Below are positions 1 through 6,467 of a stretch of 17,129 bases of DNA, piece by piece. The stretch's first letter is position 1. Every line of letters begins with the position of its first letter. The notes beneath the pieces were generated by a model. That model ran no database searches and was not told where the DNA came from. It was given only the letters and a program-made list of their open reading frames with translations. A program made the position numbers and the translations under genes. The stretch comes from Cytophagia bacterium. Lineage in GTDB: Bacteria > Bacteroidota > Bacteroidia > Cytophagales > Cyclobacteriaceae. The stretch covers positions 1 to 17,129 of the forward strand of contig JABXIP010000448.1 of the NCBI GenBank assembly GCA_013373005.1. The letters run 5' to 3'.

Positions 1-68
1 CGACCCAAATCTTGGAGGGTAGTAAATAGCCCCGGCTTCAATATGTTGATTTTGAACATGCTAGCCAT
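1..68 (-). CDS. pxpC: 5-oxoprolinase subunit C, N-terminal fragment
   Basis: Partial gene running off the left edge. The reverse strand reads MASMFKINILKPGLFTTLQ followed by DLGR, which matches the N-terminus of the KipA/PxpC family (biotin-dependent carboxyltransferase-like, formerly allophanate hydrolase subunit 2). PxpC works with PxpA and PxpB in ATP-dependent hydrolysis of 5-oxoproline to glutamate in the cytoplasm. It lies directly downstream of pxpB. The ATG at 68-66 overlaps the pxpB stop (63-61) and has GGAGG six bases upstream, so I prefer it to the second ATG at 59-57. Only about 22 codons are visible, so no catalytic residues can be judged. The identity rests on this N-terminal motif plus gene order. 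Confidence 0.85.
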   Translation of the reverse strand, partial: MASMFKINILKPGLFTTLQDLG

Positions 69-768
69 GTTTTGCCTCCATATGGTAAATACCAGTTTCT
101 TCTTTAAGCAATATCAGCTTGAATTCATCTTCTGAAACCGCCCTGAATTTCACTTTATCTCCTGGGAACAAAAGATTCGGTTCTTCTCGGGTAGTATCGA
201 ACATTAGAATTGGCGTTTGACCTATAATTTGCCAACCACCTGGAGCTGATACGGGATAAATTCCTGTTTGATGACCTGCCAATCCAACGGCTCCTTTAGG
301 AACTGACTTTCTGGGTGTTTTTTTTCTTGGGCAGGTAAGACTTTCTGGGAGCGTACCGAGGTAGGCAAAACCAGCCACAAAACCCAACATATATACCCGA
401 TATTGTGCTTCGGTATGCAGCTTTATAATCTCTTCGGAAGATAAACCTGTGATTTGTGAGACCTCGTCCATATCAGGTGCAAATGCCCCTTCGTAGCAAA
501 CAGGAATAGTAAAGTCTCTGGTATAAGCCATTTGATTGGTTGGTGGGTGCGAGGCCAATTCTCTAATTAATTCGGTGGCTTCGTTTATGGTATATTTAGT
601 CCTGTCAATTCCTACAGTAAGGCTACAATAGGCAGGAGTAAGGAAGGTAAAGCTTTCAGATGCTTTTAGCGTGTGATAAAGGTTGATCACCCGTTGATTT
701 ACCTCGGGATCAATCTTCTTCTCGAATGAAACCAGCAGTGCTCTATCGCCAAAAGGTTGAATCTTCAT
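61..768 (-). CDS. pxpB: 5-oxoprolinase subunit PxpB (KipI family)
   Basis: A 235-aa protein of normal length for the KipI/PxpB family (carboxyltransferase domain, subdomain C/D). The diagnostic block is at residues 129-187: GFVAGFAYLG, a basic CPRKKTPRKSVPKGAVG stretch, then HQTGIYPVSAPGGWQIIG. PxpB is a subunit of prokaryotic 5-oxoprolinase (PxpABC), which recycles the spontaneous damage product 5-oxoproline. In Bacillus the homologue KipI was also described as a kinase inhibitor, so older annotations may say sporulation or allophanate hydrolase. The ATG at 768-766 shares one base with the pxpA stop (TAATG), which suggests translational coupling. It is the middle gene of pxpA-pxpB-pxpC. Confidence 0.93.
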   Translation of the reverse strand: MKIQPFGDRALLVSFEKKIDPEVNQRVINLYHTLKASESFTFLTPAYCSLTVGIDRTKYTINEATELIRELASHPPTNQMAYTRDFTIPVCYEGAFAPDMDEVSQITGLSSEEIIKLHTEAQYRVYMLGFVAGFAYLGTLPESLTCPRKKTPRKSVPKGAVGLAGHQTGIYPVSAPGGWQIIGQTPILMFDTTREEPNLLFPGDKVKFRAVSEDEFKLILLKEETGIYHMEAKHG

Positions 769-1523
769 TAGAAATGCTTTTTGCTAATACCCGAGCCTGC
801 CAATTTCTCGGTAATTTTTTCTAGAATAGAAATAGCCAAAGGGTTATCTCCATGAATACAAAAGCTCTGAGCTTCAACGCTTACCTCAGTTCCTTCAAGG
901 CTTTGCGTTTTTTGCTGAAGGGCAATGCTGAGTACCTGCTCAGCTGCTTTCTCAGCATCATGGTGCACAGCTCCATCTAAGTTTCTAGATCTCAGCTGAC
1001 CATTGGCCTCATATTGTCTATCGGCAAAAGCTTCAGCTATAAAGATCATTCCTTCATTTTCTACCACTTCTTTCACCAGGCTTCCCGAGAGCCCCATTAC
1101 TTTCAGATTCGGATCAATAGCCTTAATGGCGCTGACTACCGCTTTGGCAATGGTTACATCTCTGGCCATCTCGTTATAAAGGGCTCCGTGAGGTTTTACA
1201 TAAGCCAGCTGATGAGCTTTGCTCTCAACCAAGCCCTTGAGTGCCGAGACCTGGTATTTGATGGATGCGGCTAATTCTTTATCGCTCATTGGTAGAACCC
1301 GTCTTCCAAAACCCTGCAAATCGGGGTATCCGGGGTGGGCTCCAATCTGGACTCCGTGTTGGATGGCAAGATCTATGGTTTTTTCAATCTGATAGGGATC
1401 TCCGGCATGCATACCGCAAGCGATATTGCAAGAAGTAATATGAGGGAAGATGGCTTCGTCATTTCCTATGGTATAATTACCATAGCTTTCGCCCATGTCG
1501 CAATTAATGTCGACTGATTTCAT
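768..1523 (-). CDS. pxpA: 5-oxoprolinase subunit PxpA (LamB/YcsF family)
   Basis: A 251-aa protein, the usual length of the LamB/YcsF family. Family motifs are INCDMGESYG (residues 6-15), SCNIACGMHAGDP (31-43), GAHPGYPDLQGFGRR (61-75), VKPHGALYNE near 109-118 and CIHGDNP near 223-229. The conserved Asp and His residues in these motifs are those of the deacetylase-like fold. PxpA is a subunit of ATP-dependent 5-oxoprolinase together with PxpB and PxpC. It is first in the minus-strand operon. An inverted repeat sits 11 bases upstream of its ATG and could act on transcription or translation. The start at 1523 fits the family N-terminus (MKSVDINCD). Confidence 0.94.
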   Translation of the reverse strand: MKSVDINCDMGESYGNYTIGNDEAIFPHITSCNIACGMHAGDPYQIEKTIDLAIQHGVQIGAHPGYPDLQGFGRRVLPMSDKELAASIKYQVSALKGLVESKAHQLAYVKPHGALYNEMARDVTIAKAVVSAIKAIDPNLKVMGLSGSLVKEVVENEGMIFIAEAFADRQYEANGQLRSRNLDGAVHHDAEKAAEQVLSIALQQKTQSLEGTEVSVEAQSFCIHGDNPLAISILEKITEKLAGSGISKKHF

Positions 1524-1534
1524 GAGTCCCGTTT

Positions 1535-1564
1535 GGGTTGAATTTAAGAAAAGGAATTCAACCC
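1535..1564. promoter_or_regulatory. Inverted repeat in the pxpA leader
   Basis: Perfect 10-bp arms, GGGTTGAATT (1535-1544) and AATTCAACCC (1555-1564), are separated by a 10-base loop. The repeat ends 11 bases from the pxpA start codon on the minus strand. No U-run follows, so an operator or a 5'-UTR hairpin fits better than a terminator. Its function is not known. Confidence 0.5.
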
Positions 1565-1646
1565 TCGAACATTGAGTCGGGAAACTTCATTGATCAAGCT
1601 CAAGAAGTTGCCTTAGAAACTTTAGAGAATAAGAAAGACCTATATA

Positions 1647-2057
1647 TTAATCTTCAAATGGACCGGAAATGGGTACAACATGACAGCAGTCGTGGCCAAC
1701 AATAAAGTCTTGCTGCAGGACTATTGTATTGTTCTTGATTCCAAAGAACCTCAGAATGGTTCCTGATTTTTTTACTTCATCCATTAAAGCATCAGAAATT
1801 ACAACATATACGCCCTCGTCCAGAAAATCATTCTGCGGATTTTTCTGATAGATGAGACCATTATCGAGGTTCTTAATGTAATAGTCATCTAAAACAGTGG
1901 GCTCTCCATTAACAGTGGCTTTGTATGTGAGGTGGCGTAATTCTTCAGTGCAAAATAACTCCTCCGGACAATCGTCTGGAACCATGCTAGCATCTTCTTC
2001 ATTACATGAAAAAACCGTAATTGAAGCTAGCAGTAAGAATGGGATATATTTTTTCAT
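1647..2057 (-). CDS. Small predicted lipoprotein, function unknown
   Basis: A 136-aa protein if started at the ATG at 2057-2055, which gives a clean lipoprotein signal: MKK, a hydrophobic core, then a lipobox ending in Cys at residue 18 (TVFSC). A longer reading from a GTG at 2078 would put an unneeded MIERLKL ahead of the signal peptide. The mature protein starts with an acidic, flexible segment (NEEDASMVPDD). It has two Cys in the N-terminal part (CPEELFC) and ends with a GHDCCHV motif and PISGP. Paired Cys near the C-terminus suggests disulfides or metal binding, which is inference only. It should be anchored in the outer or inner membrane. I do not recognise a named family. It lies between the epimerase and pxpA genes on the same strand. 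Confidence 0.75.
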   Translation of the reverse strand: MKKYIPFLLLASITVFSCNEEDASMVPDDCPEELFCTEELRHLTYKATVNGEPTVLDDYYIKNLDNGLIYQKNPQNDFLDEGVYVVISDALMDEVKKSGTILRFFGIKNNTIVLQQDFIVGHDCCHVVPISGPFED

Positions 2058-2059
2058 AA

Positions 2060-2111
2060 GTTTCAACCTTTCAATCACTTTGACAGCGAGAGGGTTTTAA
2101 AGGTTGGAAAC
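2060..2111. repeat. Inverted repeat upstream of the lipoprotein start
   Basis: GTTTCAACCTTT (2060-2071) pairs with AAAGGTTGGAAAC (2099-2111), a 12-bp stem with one bulged base around a 27-base loop. On the minus strand it lies between the epimerase stop codon and the lipoprotein ATG (2057), so the mRNA would present a stem ending just before that start. This may be a weak intercistronic structure. No terminator U-run is present. Confidence 0.4.
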
Positions 2112-3103
2112 TAGCGTTTGATGTAACCGTGTTTTTCGAACCAGATGTAAGCCCTTTCTACAGCATCTCTCATGGTGAGCTCAGGTGTGTAGTCTAATTC
2201 CACCTTGGCCTTGGTACCATCTAAGTGCTGGCCACCAGCTAGCACTGCAATGGCAGTTGAGGTTACCTGAGGTGGTTCTCCCCGGAAGAGTGCATAGCGG
2301 GTTTCCTGAAGCTTGTTTACCAATTTGGCCATGTTCAGTGGAACCGTTTTGGTGATTTGAGGAATGTCAGCTATTTCGCAAATAGTAGCCACCAGAGTGT
2401 CCATATTTACATTCTCTCCTGTAATGAGGTATCTTTCTCCAACTTTGCCTTTCTCGAGCGCATAAAGTAGTCCACGGCCAGCATCTCTGGCAGATACTAC
2501 ATTTCGCTCTCCTTTAATATATGCCTTTAGCTTTTGGTTTGCAATATCCACTATAAGCTTACCGGTAGTAGGCCCAAAGTCGTATTCTCCGAAAGTCATG
2601 GATGGAATGCCTATTACAATGGGCAAGCCATCTTTTGCAGCTTCCCTGGCCATACTGTCCATAAGCCACTTTACATGCACATAGGGAGCCATGTTTTCAG
2701 GTTCCTTTTCATAGTAGGCGTCTTCGGTAGCCATTCCTGAAGGCATCTTTGGTAGCGCAATGGCTCCTCCAACATACATGGCTCTTTCTACCTTCGACTC
2801 TTCTACGGCATCAAGAAAAAATTTCATCTGCAACCGGGCAGTCTTCATTTCCTGTGCCAAGGGTTTGGGTAAAGTGGGATAGTAGGCACCTGCATTTACC
2901 ACAGCATCTAGCCCTTGAAAAGCTTTGATCAGGCTTCCACGATCGTTTAGATCTGCAATGCGGGATTCATAGCGCAAATCCACCACCTTATCAAGATCAG
3001 TGCTATGCCTGTGAATCAGCACCAGTTCATATTGGCGAATTTGTGCTTCAATGGCTAAGTGGTGTCCGAGCATGCCGGTTCCACCGAGGATACCTATTTT
3101 CAT
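2111..3103 (-). CDS. NAD(P)-dependent epimerase/dehydratase (extended SDR)
   Basis: A 330-aa protein of the extended short-chain dehydrogenase/reductase class. The nucleotide-binding glycine motif is at the N-terminus (GGTGMLG, residues 7-13). A DLND segment is near residue 51 and a VNAGAYY segment near 69-75. The catalytic YxxxK appears as YVHVK (141-145). The sequence after it (GIPSMTFGEYDFGPTTG) is typical of dihydroflavonol-4-reductase or nucleoside-diphosphate-sugar epimerase relatives. The substrate cannot be told from the sequence. It is cytoplasmic, with no signal peptide. It lies 49 bases downstream of the acidic-protein gene and 53 bases upstream of the lipoprotein ATG on the same strand, so cotranscription is possible. 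Confidence 0.85.
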   Translation of the reverse strand: MKIGILGGTGMLGHHLAIEAQIRQYELVLIHRHSTDLDKVVDLRYESRIADLNDRGSLIKAFQGLDAVVNAGAYYPTLPKPLAQEMKTARLQMKFFLDAVEESKVERAMYVGGAIALPKMPSGMATEDAYYEKEPENMAPYVHVKWLMDSMAREAAKDGLPIVIGIPSMTFGEYDFGPTTGKLIVDIANQKLKAYIKGERNVVSARDAGRGLLYALEKGKVGERYLITGENVNMDTLVATICEIADIPQITKTVPLNMAKLVNKLQETRYALFRGEPPQVTSTAIAVLAGGQHLDGTKAKVELDYTPELTMRDAVERAYIWFEKHGYIKR

Positions 3104-3152
3104 GGAGTTGAATTTAACTAATTGTCAACAAGCCGGAGAGGCTTTAGTTCAA

Positions 3153-3524
3153 TTAGTCTTCATCATCACCTTCGTCAGGGTCATCATAAGGGTCAGAATC
3201 GTCTTCATCATCCATTTCCTCATCATCACCATGCTTCTCAGCATACTCCATTTTGATGTCGTCTTTCAGATTACCATCATCATCGTAATCATCATCATCT
3301 TCAATGATTTGCTGAGCTTCCTCGATGGTCATTCTTACGAGGTAGTACTTTTCTTCAGTTTCAAAAGGGAGTGCAGAAACTCTCTTGCCCTCTTTGTTGG
3401 TGAAATGGATAAGATTGTCTTCAAAACCTTCAGGGTATTCAAGTTTAATCTGTTCTTGAATATCTGTGTCTAGCTTTTCAAAGTCTTTAATTACTCTGGG
3501 TTTTGATGGACTTGATTGACTCAT
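3153..3524 (-). CDS. Small protein with a highly acidic C-terminal tail, conserved hypothetical
   Basis: A 123-aa protein with two parts. Residues 1-75 form an ordinary-looking segment (RVIKDFEKLDTDIQEQIKL, then ALPFETEEKYYLVRMTIEEA). Residues 76-123 are dominated by Asp and Glu, starting with the DDDDYDDDG cluster and ending in a DEGDDED tail. The coding frame is clear because the opposite-strand reading is only a repetitive Ile-rich shadow of the GAT/GAA codons. The tail is expected to be disordered and could mimic nucleic acid or bind cations or basic partners (inference). I do not recognise a functional family, although the N-terminal part looks like a conserved Bacteroidota protein. It is cytoplasmic, with no signal peptide. 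A weak AAGCC/GGCTT hairpin (3130-3144) follows it. Confidence 0.75.
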   Translation of the reverse strand: MSQSSPSKPRVIKDFEKLDTDIQEQIKLEYPEGFEDNLIHFTNKEGKRVSALPFETEEKYYLVRMTIEEAQQIIEDDDDYDDDGNLKDDIKMEYAEKHGDDEEMDDEDDSDPYDDPDEGDDED

Positions 3525-3603
3525 GGCAGTTAGATTTTGAAGGCAATTTCAATCTTATTGGGAAAAAATCAACTAGTCGAAAAAAAAAATTCTGGTTAAA
3601 TTT

Positions 3604-4152
3604 TTAAAAACCAGGCCCTAAAAGGTCTATTTCTGACTGAAAACCAATGAATTGCCTCGGATAGATCATTACATAGGGATCCCAAAAAGGGTTGTTGTCT
3701 GGGTTTTCTCCCAAGGAGTTGATGATCTTATTGTTAATGCCTTTGCAATGCAGTTTTTCATAAAACTGGGGTACTCCAGTTTGAAACAAAGCAACAACAA
3801 ACTCCTGCTTGTCAACTCGTTCAAAGGCTGATCTAACTAAAAGTGATCCCAGTCCGTTACCCTTGAATTTAGGATGAACGCATACTGCTCCAAGTCCCAA
3901 AACTGTAATTTCCTGTTTGTCTACTTTAATCAGCCTTGGGAATGATTCGGCATAACCGATTAGCTCTTCCTCAAAATAGATGAAGTGACAAGTCTTATTT
4001 GGATTTCTCTTGATGAAGTCTTGAATTCTACTCTCAGAGGTAAAGTGACTTGGCTTGGTGTTTGGCCAGGTTTGATCAGTAAGTTCATTCACCTCTTCCA
4101 TGGCCGAGGTTTCAACCAATTCTACAGGAATAGATGTTACTGCTAGGCTCAT
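3604..4152 (-). CDS. GNAT-family N-acetyltransferase
   Basis: A 182-aa protein with the GNAT fold signature. A strand with GLGAVCVHPKFKGNGLGSLLV (about residues 86-106) contains the acetyl-CoA pyrophosphate-binding motif A, here KGNGLG. It is followed by a helix and the ALFQTGVPQFYEKLHCK segment (about 121-137) typical of motif B. The substrate amine is unknown. Its ATG (4152-4150) overlaps the ddl stop codon by one base (TAATG), so it is probably translated from the same mRNA by coupling. That link to D-Ala-D-Ala ligase may mean a role near cell-wall or amino-acid metabolism, but this is only context. A long T-run follows the gene on the minus strand and may end transcription. Confidence 0.85.
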   Translation of the reverse strand: MSLAVTSIPVELVETSAMEEVNELTDQTWPNTKPSHFTSESRIQDFIKRNPNKTCHFIYFEEELIGYAESFPRLIKVDKQEITVLGLGAVCVHPKFKGNGLGSLLVRSAFERVDKQEFVVALFQTGVPQFYEKLHCKGINNKIINSLGENPDNNPFWDPYVMIYPRQFIGFQSEIDLLGPGF

Positions 4153-5219
4153 TACTTAACCTCTCTCGCGGTCACATTCAATGCTGCGTCCTTTTCATGC
4201 TTGGTTATAGCCAATTCAATCAGCAGGCTCAATAATTCTGAATAACCTATGCCTGAAGCTTCCCACATTTTGGGGTACATACTGATGCTAGTAAAGCCAG
4301 GAAGGGTGTTAATTTCATTGATCATCACCTCACCCTCGGTAGTCACAAAAAAGTCTACACGGGCCAAGCCCTGACAGCTCATGGTTTGATATGCCTTTAC
4401 CGCAGTTTCTCTAACTACATCAATTTGCTCCTCGGTAATGGAAGCAGGAATCTGTGTTCTTGAGGCATTTGAGTCCACATATTTCGACTCAAAATCATAG
4501 AAGTCGGTATTGGTAATGATCTCTCCGGGTAGGGAAGCTTTTGGCTCCTCATTCCCTAAAACTGAGCATTCTACTTCTTTTCCAATGATGAGTTGTTCAA
4601 TTAAGACCTTGTGGTCATAGCCTAGCGCCTGTCTTATTTTTTTATCGTACTCTGCTTTATTGCTCACTTTATATACACCTACCGAAGAACCAAGGTTGGC
4701 AGGTTTGATAAAAACGGGCATGGATAACTCCTTTTCTACTTCATCGAAACTTGGGATGTACTGATTTGTAGCGATTAAATATGGAGCTACATTGATGCCG
4801 GAGTCTCTGAGCAATCGCTTGGTTACGTCTTTGTCCATGCAGCTTGAAGCAGCCAATACATCGCAGCCAACAAAAGCCAGGTCGACCATTTTGAAAAGTC
4901 CCTGAATGGTGCCATCCTCTCCAAAAACTCCATGGAGTACAGGGAAGGCCACATCCAAAGTGGTAATTACGGAACCATCTTTCAGCGAGATCAATTCCGT
5001 TACTGGTTTGCCTGGAATAATTGTAACTGGAATTCCGCTGTTTTCATCGAGTTTTTCCTCATCCATTAACCACCAATGGCCAGAAGTATCAATCTTAATT
5101 ATGCTCAGGTTAAAGCCATTTCTATCGAGGTGTTTGAGAATACTTTTGGCCGAAAGAATAGATATTTCGTGCTCAGTAGATTTGCCTCCAAAGATGATGG
5201 CGAGGTTCTGTTTAGACAT
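4152..5219 (-). CDS. ddl: D-alanine--D-alanine ligase
   Basis: A 355-aa ATP-grasp enzyme that joins two D-Ala to make the dipeptide end of the peptidoglycan stem, in the cytoplasm. Visible hallmarks are GGKSTEHEISILSAKSI (11-27, with the Glu that binds the first D-Ala), LHGVFGEDGTIQG (95-107), FIKPANLGSSVGV (170-182), the Tyr of DFYDFESKY (239-247) that closes on the active site, and the metal-binding end INEINTLPGFTSISMYPKMW (300-319). The YDFESKY version of the loop fits D-Ala specificity rather than the D-lactate ligases of vancomycin resistance (inference). The length is close to that of the DdlA type. It is first in a two-gene unit with the GNAT gene. The start at 5219 gives the standard N-terminus. 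Confidence 0.95.
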   Translation of the reverse strand: MSKQNLAIIFGGKSTEHEISILSAKSILKHLDRNGFNLSIIKIDTSGHWWLMDEEKLDENSGIPVTIIPGKPVTELISLKDGSVITTLDVAFPVLHGVFGEDGTIQGLFKMVDLAFVGCDVLAASSCMDKDVTKRLLRDSGINVAPYLIATNQYIPSFDEVEKELSMPVFIKPANLGSSVGVYKVSNKAEYDKKIRQALGYDHKVLIEQLIIGKEVECSVLGNEEPKASLPGEIITNTDFYDFESKYVDSNASRTQIPASITEEQIDVVRETAVKAYQTMSCQGLARVDFFVTTEGEVMINEINTLPGFTSISMYPKMWEASGIGYSELLSLLIELAITKHEKDAALNVTAREVK

Positions 5220-5332
5220 GGAAGTAAAATAAAATTCAATTAAGGTAAGAACGCTGAAAATTCACATTCTGATAGAACAATATTTAAAAAGTTCTTATCA
5301 ATTTTGTCGCAGTTTTTGCGTAAGCTGAGCTA

Positions 5333-5962
5333 TTGAAAAGTATTTCAGAAGAGCAATGGATCGACTGGGTTGATGCACTTGCCAACGATGACTACGTAGT
5401 CATTGATAACTTTCTTAATGATGAGGTCTATTCTCAACTAAGAAGCTTCTTTCTAACCAAATTAGGTCACGATGAATTCGACCCTGCAGGCATTGGAGCT
5501 CTAGCAGATCATCACTTAGACCAAAGCAGAAGGGGAGACCATGTTTACTGGCTTGACTCTAAAGTGGATGAACATCTTTCTCCGGTCTTCGAGCTTATTC
5601 ATGATTTAATTGGCAAGCTCAATCGATATTGCTATCTAGGTATTGCCGATTTTGAATCTCACTTGGCGTATTATCCCGTTGGTACTTTCTATGAAAAGCA
5701 TGTGGATCAGTTTAAAGCCAGAAGTAATCGGCTGATTTCAATGATTATCTACCTGAATGAAGGCTGGAAAGCAGGCGATGGGGGTGAGTTGAAACTCTTT
5801 TTTGAGAATGAAGAAAAGCTGGTAGAACCTATTGCCAAGCGTATTGTGCTTTTCAAGAGTGATGTATTGCCGCATGAGGTATTGAAGACCAATGTCGGTA
5901 GATACAGTCTTACCGGTTGGTTGCTCAAGAACCCTGCAGATTTGGGTTTCTTATTAGGTTAA
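5333..5962 (+). CDS. 2-oxoglutarate/Fe(II)-dependent dioxygenase
   Basis: A 209-aa protein of the prolyl-4-hydroxylase-like 2OG-Fe(II) class. The iron ligands are visible as HVD (His123, Asp125) and His181 in VLPHEV, with Arg190 (NVGRYSLTGWL) as the 2-oxoglutarate-binding residue. The strand YPVGTFYEKHVDQF and the LNEGWKAGDGGELKLF block have the expected double-stranded beta-helix spacing. Substrate unknown; related proteins hydroxylate proline or peptide side chains. The start is unusual: an in-frame TAA at 5321 leaves TTG at 5333 as the only conventional start, and the first in-frame ATG is at about residue 137, too late for the fold. It is cytoplasmic and transcribed away from ddl. Confidence 0.88.
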   Translation: MKSISEEQWIDWVDALANDDYVVIDNFLNDEVYSQLRSFFLTKLGHDEFDPAGIGALADHHLDQSRRGDHVYWLDSKVDEHLSPVFELIHDLIGKLNRYCYLGIADFESHLAYYPVGTFYEKHVDQFKARSNRLISMIIYLNEGWKAGDGGELKLFFENEEKLVEPIAKRIVLFKSDVLPHEVLKTNVGRYSLTGWLLKNPADLGFLLG

Positions 5963-6028
5963 TCTCCATTTTCTTCCTGAATGCAGCCAAGTAATAGTTG
6001 AATCAATAAAAGATAAGGATGCCACTTA

Positions 6029-6104
6029 CCTTTGACAAACTTCTGTTGATTCTACCGCAGGTGCTAAAGCGCTGGAGCTGACCCGGGGTCAAGTTTGTCA
6101 AAGG
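6029..6104. repeat. Palindromic repeat A, copy 1
   Basis: A 76-base unit with perfect 14-base arms, CCTTTGACAAACTT (6029-6042) and AAGTTTGTCAAAGG (6091-6104), around a 48-base centre. The centre contains a small GACCC-G-GGGTC stem (6080-6090). The right arm continues with TTTCTCA, which is also shared with copy 2. Confidence 0.85.
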
Positions 6105-6128
6105 TTTCTCACTTCTTGGGTTGAAAGT

Positions 6129-6191
6129 GCCAATCATGGTGTACTCACCATGGTTATTACTAGGTGAATCGGTAGAGACACCGATTCCGGC
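6129..6191. repeat. Two-hairpin repeat B, copy 1
   Basis: A 63-base unit, 54 of 63 bases identical to copy 2 with no gaps. It has two stems: AATCATGGTG-TACT-CACCATGGTT, and GAATCGGT paired with ACCGATTC around a loop containing GAGA, a GNRA tetraloop if the A-C pair next to it is ignored. Confidence 0.8.
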
Positions 6192-6200
6192 TGGTAATAA

Positions 6201-6276
6201 ACTTTGACAAACTTCATTTGATGCACAAGTTGATTTACCTGCTTCAGAACTAAACGAAGCTTAAGTTTGTCAAAGG
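6201..6276. repeat. Palindromic repeat A, copy 2
   Basis: Same architecture as copy 1: left arm CTTTGACAAACTT (6202-6214), a centre of exactly 48 bases (6215-6262), and right arm AAGTTTGTCAAAG (6263-6275) followed by GTTTCTCA. The centre is only about 40 % identical to that of copy 1 but again contains a small stem, GCTTC/GAAGC (6241-6260). Confidence 0.85.
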
Positions 6277-6340
6277 TTTCTCAAAGGGGCAATAGTTTGC
6301 ACATGCCTCTTTTCTATCCTCAGTTTAGCGAATGATCTAA

Positions 6341-6348
6341 TAGCTTTG
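6341..6348 (+). promoter_or_regulatory. Possible -7 promoter element
   Basis: TAGCTTTG matches the Bacteroidota -7 consensus TAnnTTTG. No good TTTG is found 19-21 bases upstream, so this is a weak candidate promoter for the transporter gene. If used, the transcript would begin almost at repeat B copy 2. Confidence 0.25.
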
Positions 6349-6355
6349 GTTTAGG

Positions 6356-6418
6356 GCCAATCATGGTGTCTTCACCATGATCATTACTATTTGTATCGGT
6401 GGAGACATCGATTCCGGC
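6356..6418. repeat. Two-hairpin repeat B, copy 2
   Basis: A 63-base unit matching copy 1. Stem 1 is ATCATGGTG-TCTT-CACCATGAT. Stem 2 is TATCGGTG-GAGA-CATCGATT with a GAGA (GNRA) loop and one G-U pair. It ends 49 bases before the preferred start of the transporter gene and supplies the GTG that makes that reading frame look longer. Confidence 0.8.
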
Positions 6419-6467
6419 AACCAATGCAGGTAACCTAAGTTTTTATCCAGATTTACTATCTTCCGCG

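Larger units (their letters stand above)
5963..6467. other. Repeat-rich spacer (505 bases)
   Basis: No convincing gene lies here. The spacer holds two palindromic repeat families in the order A1 (6029-6104), B1 (6129-6191), A2 (6201-6276), B2 (6356-6418). A further weak hairpin, AGGGGCA with TGCCTCT, lies near 6285-6310. Reading frames that cross it, including the N-terminal extension of the transporter gene, arise from the repeats. Confidence 0.7.

Noticed and set aside
1571..1703. Short plus-strand open frame in the spacer after the lipoprotein gene
   Set aside because: It has no start codon and no recognisable motif, and it runs into the lipoprotein gene in antisense.
3051..3473. Plus-strand 140-codon frame rich in Ile and Val
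   Set aside because: It is the antisense shadow of the Asp/Glu codons of the acidic protein gene.
4152..5219. Vancomycin-resistance-type D-Ala-D-lactate ligase
   Set aside because: The active-site loop has the Tyr-containing YDFESKY form of ordinary D-Ala-D-Ala ligases, and no van genes are near.
6029..6418. Possible CRISPR array
   Set aside because: Only two copies of each repeat, the repeats are long palindromes of two kinds, spacing is irregular, and no cas genes are present.
6399..6467. N-terminal extension of the NRAMP-like protein from a GTG
   Set aside because: The GTG and following codons lie in repeat B copy 2. The membrane protein starts naturally at ATG 6468.
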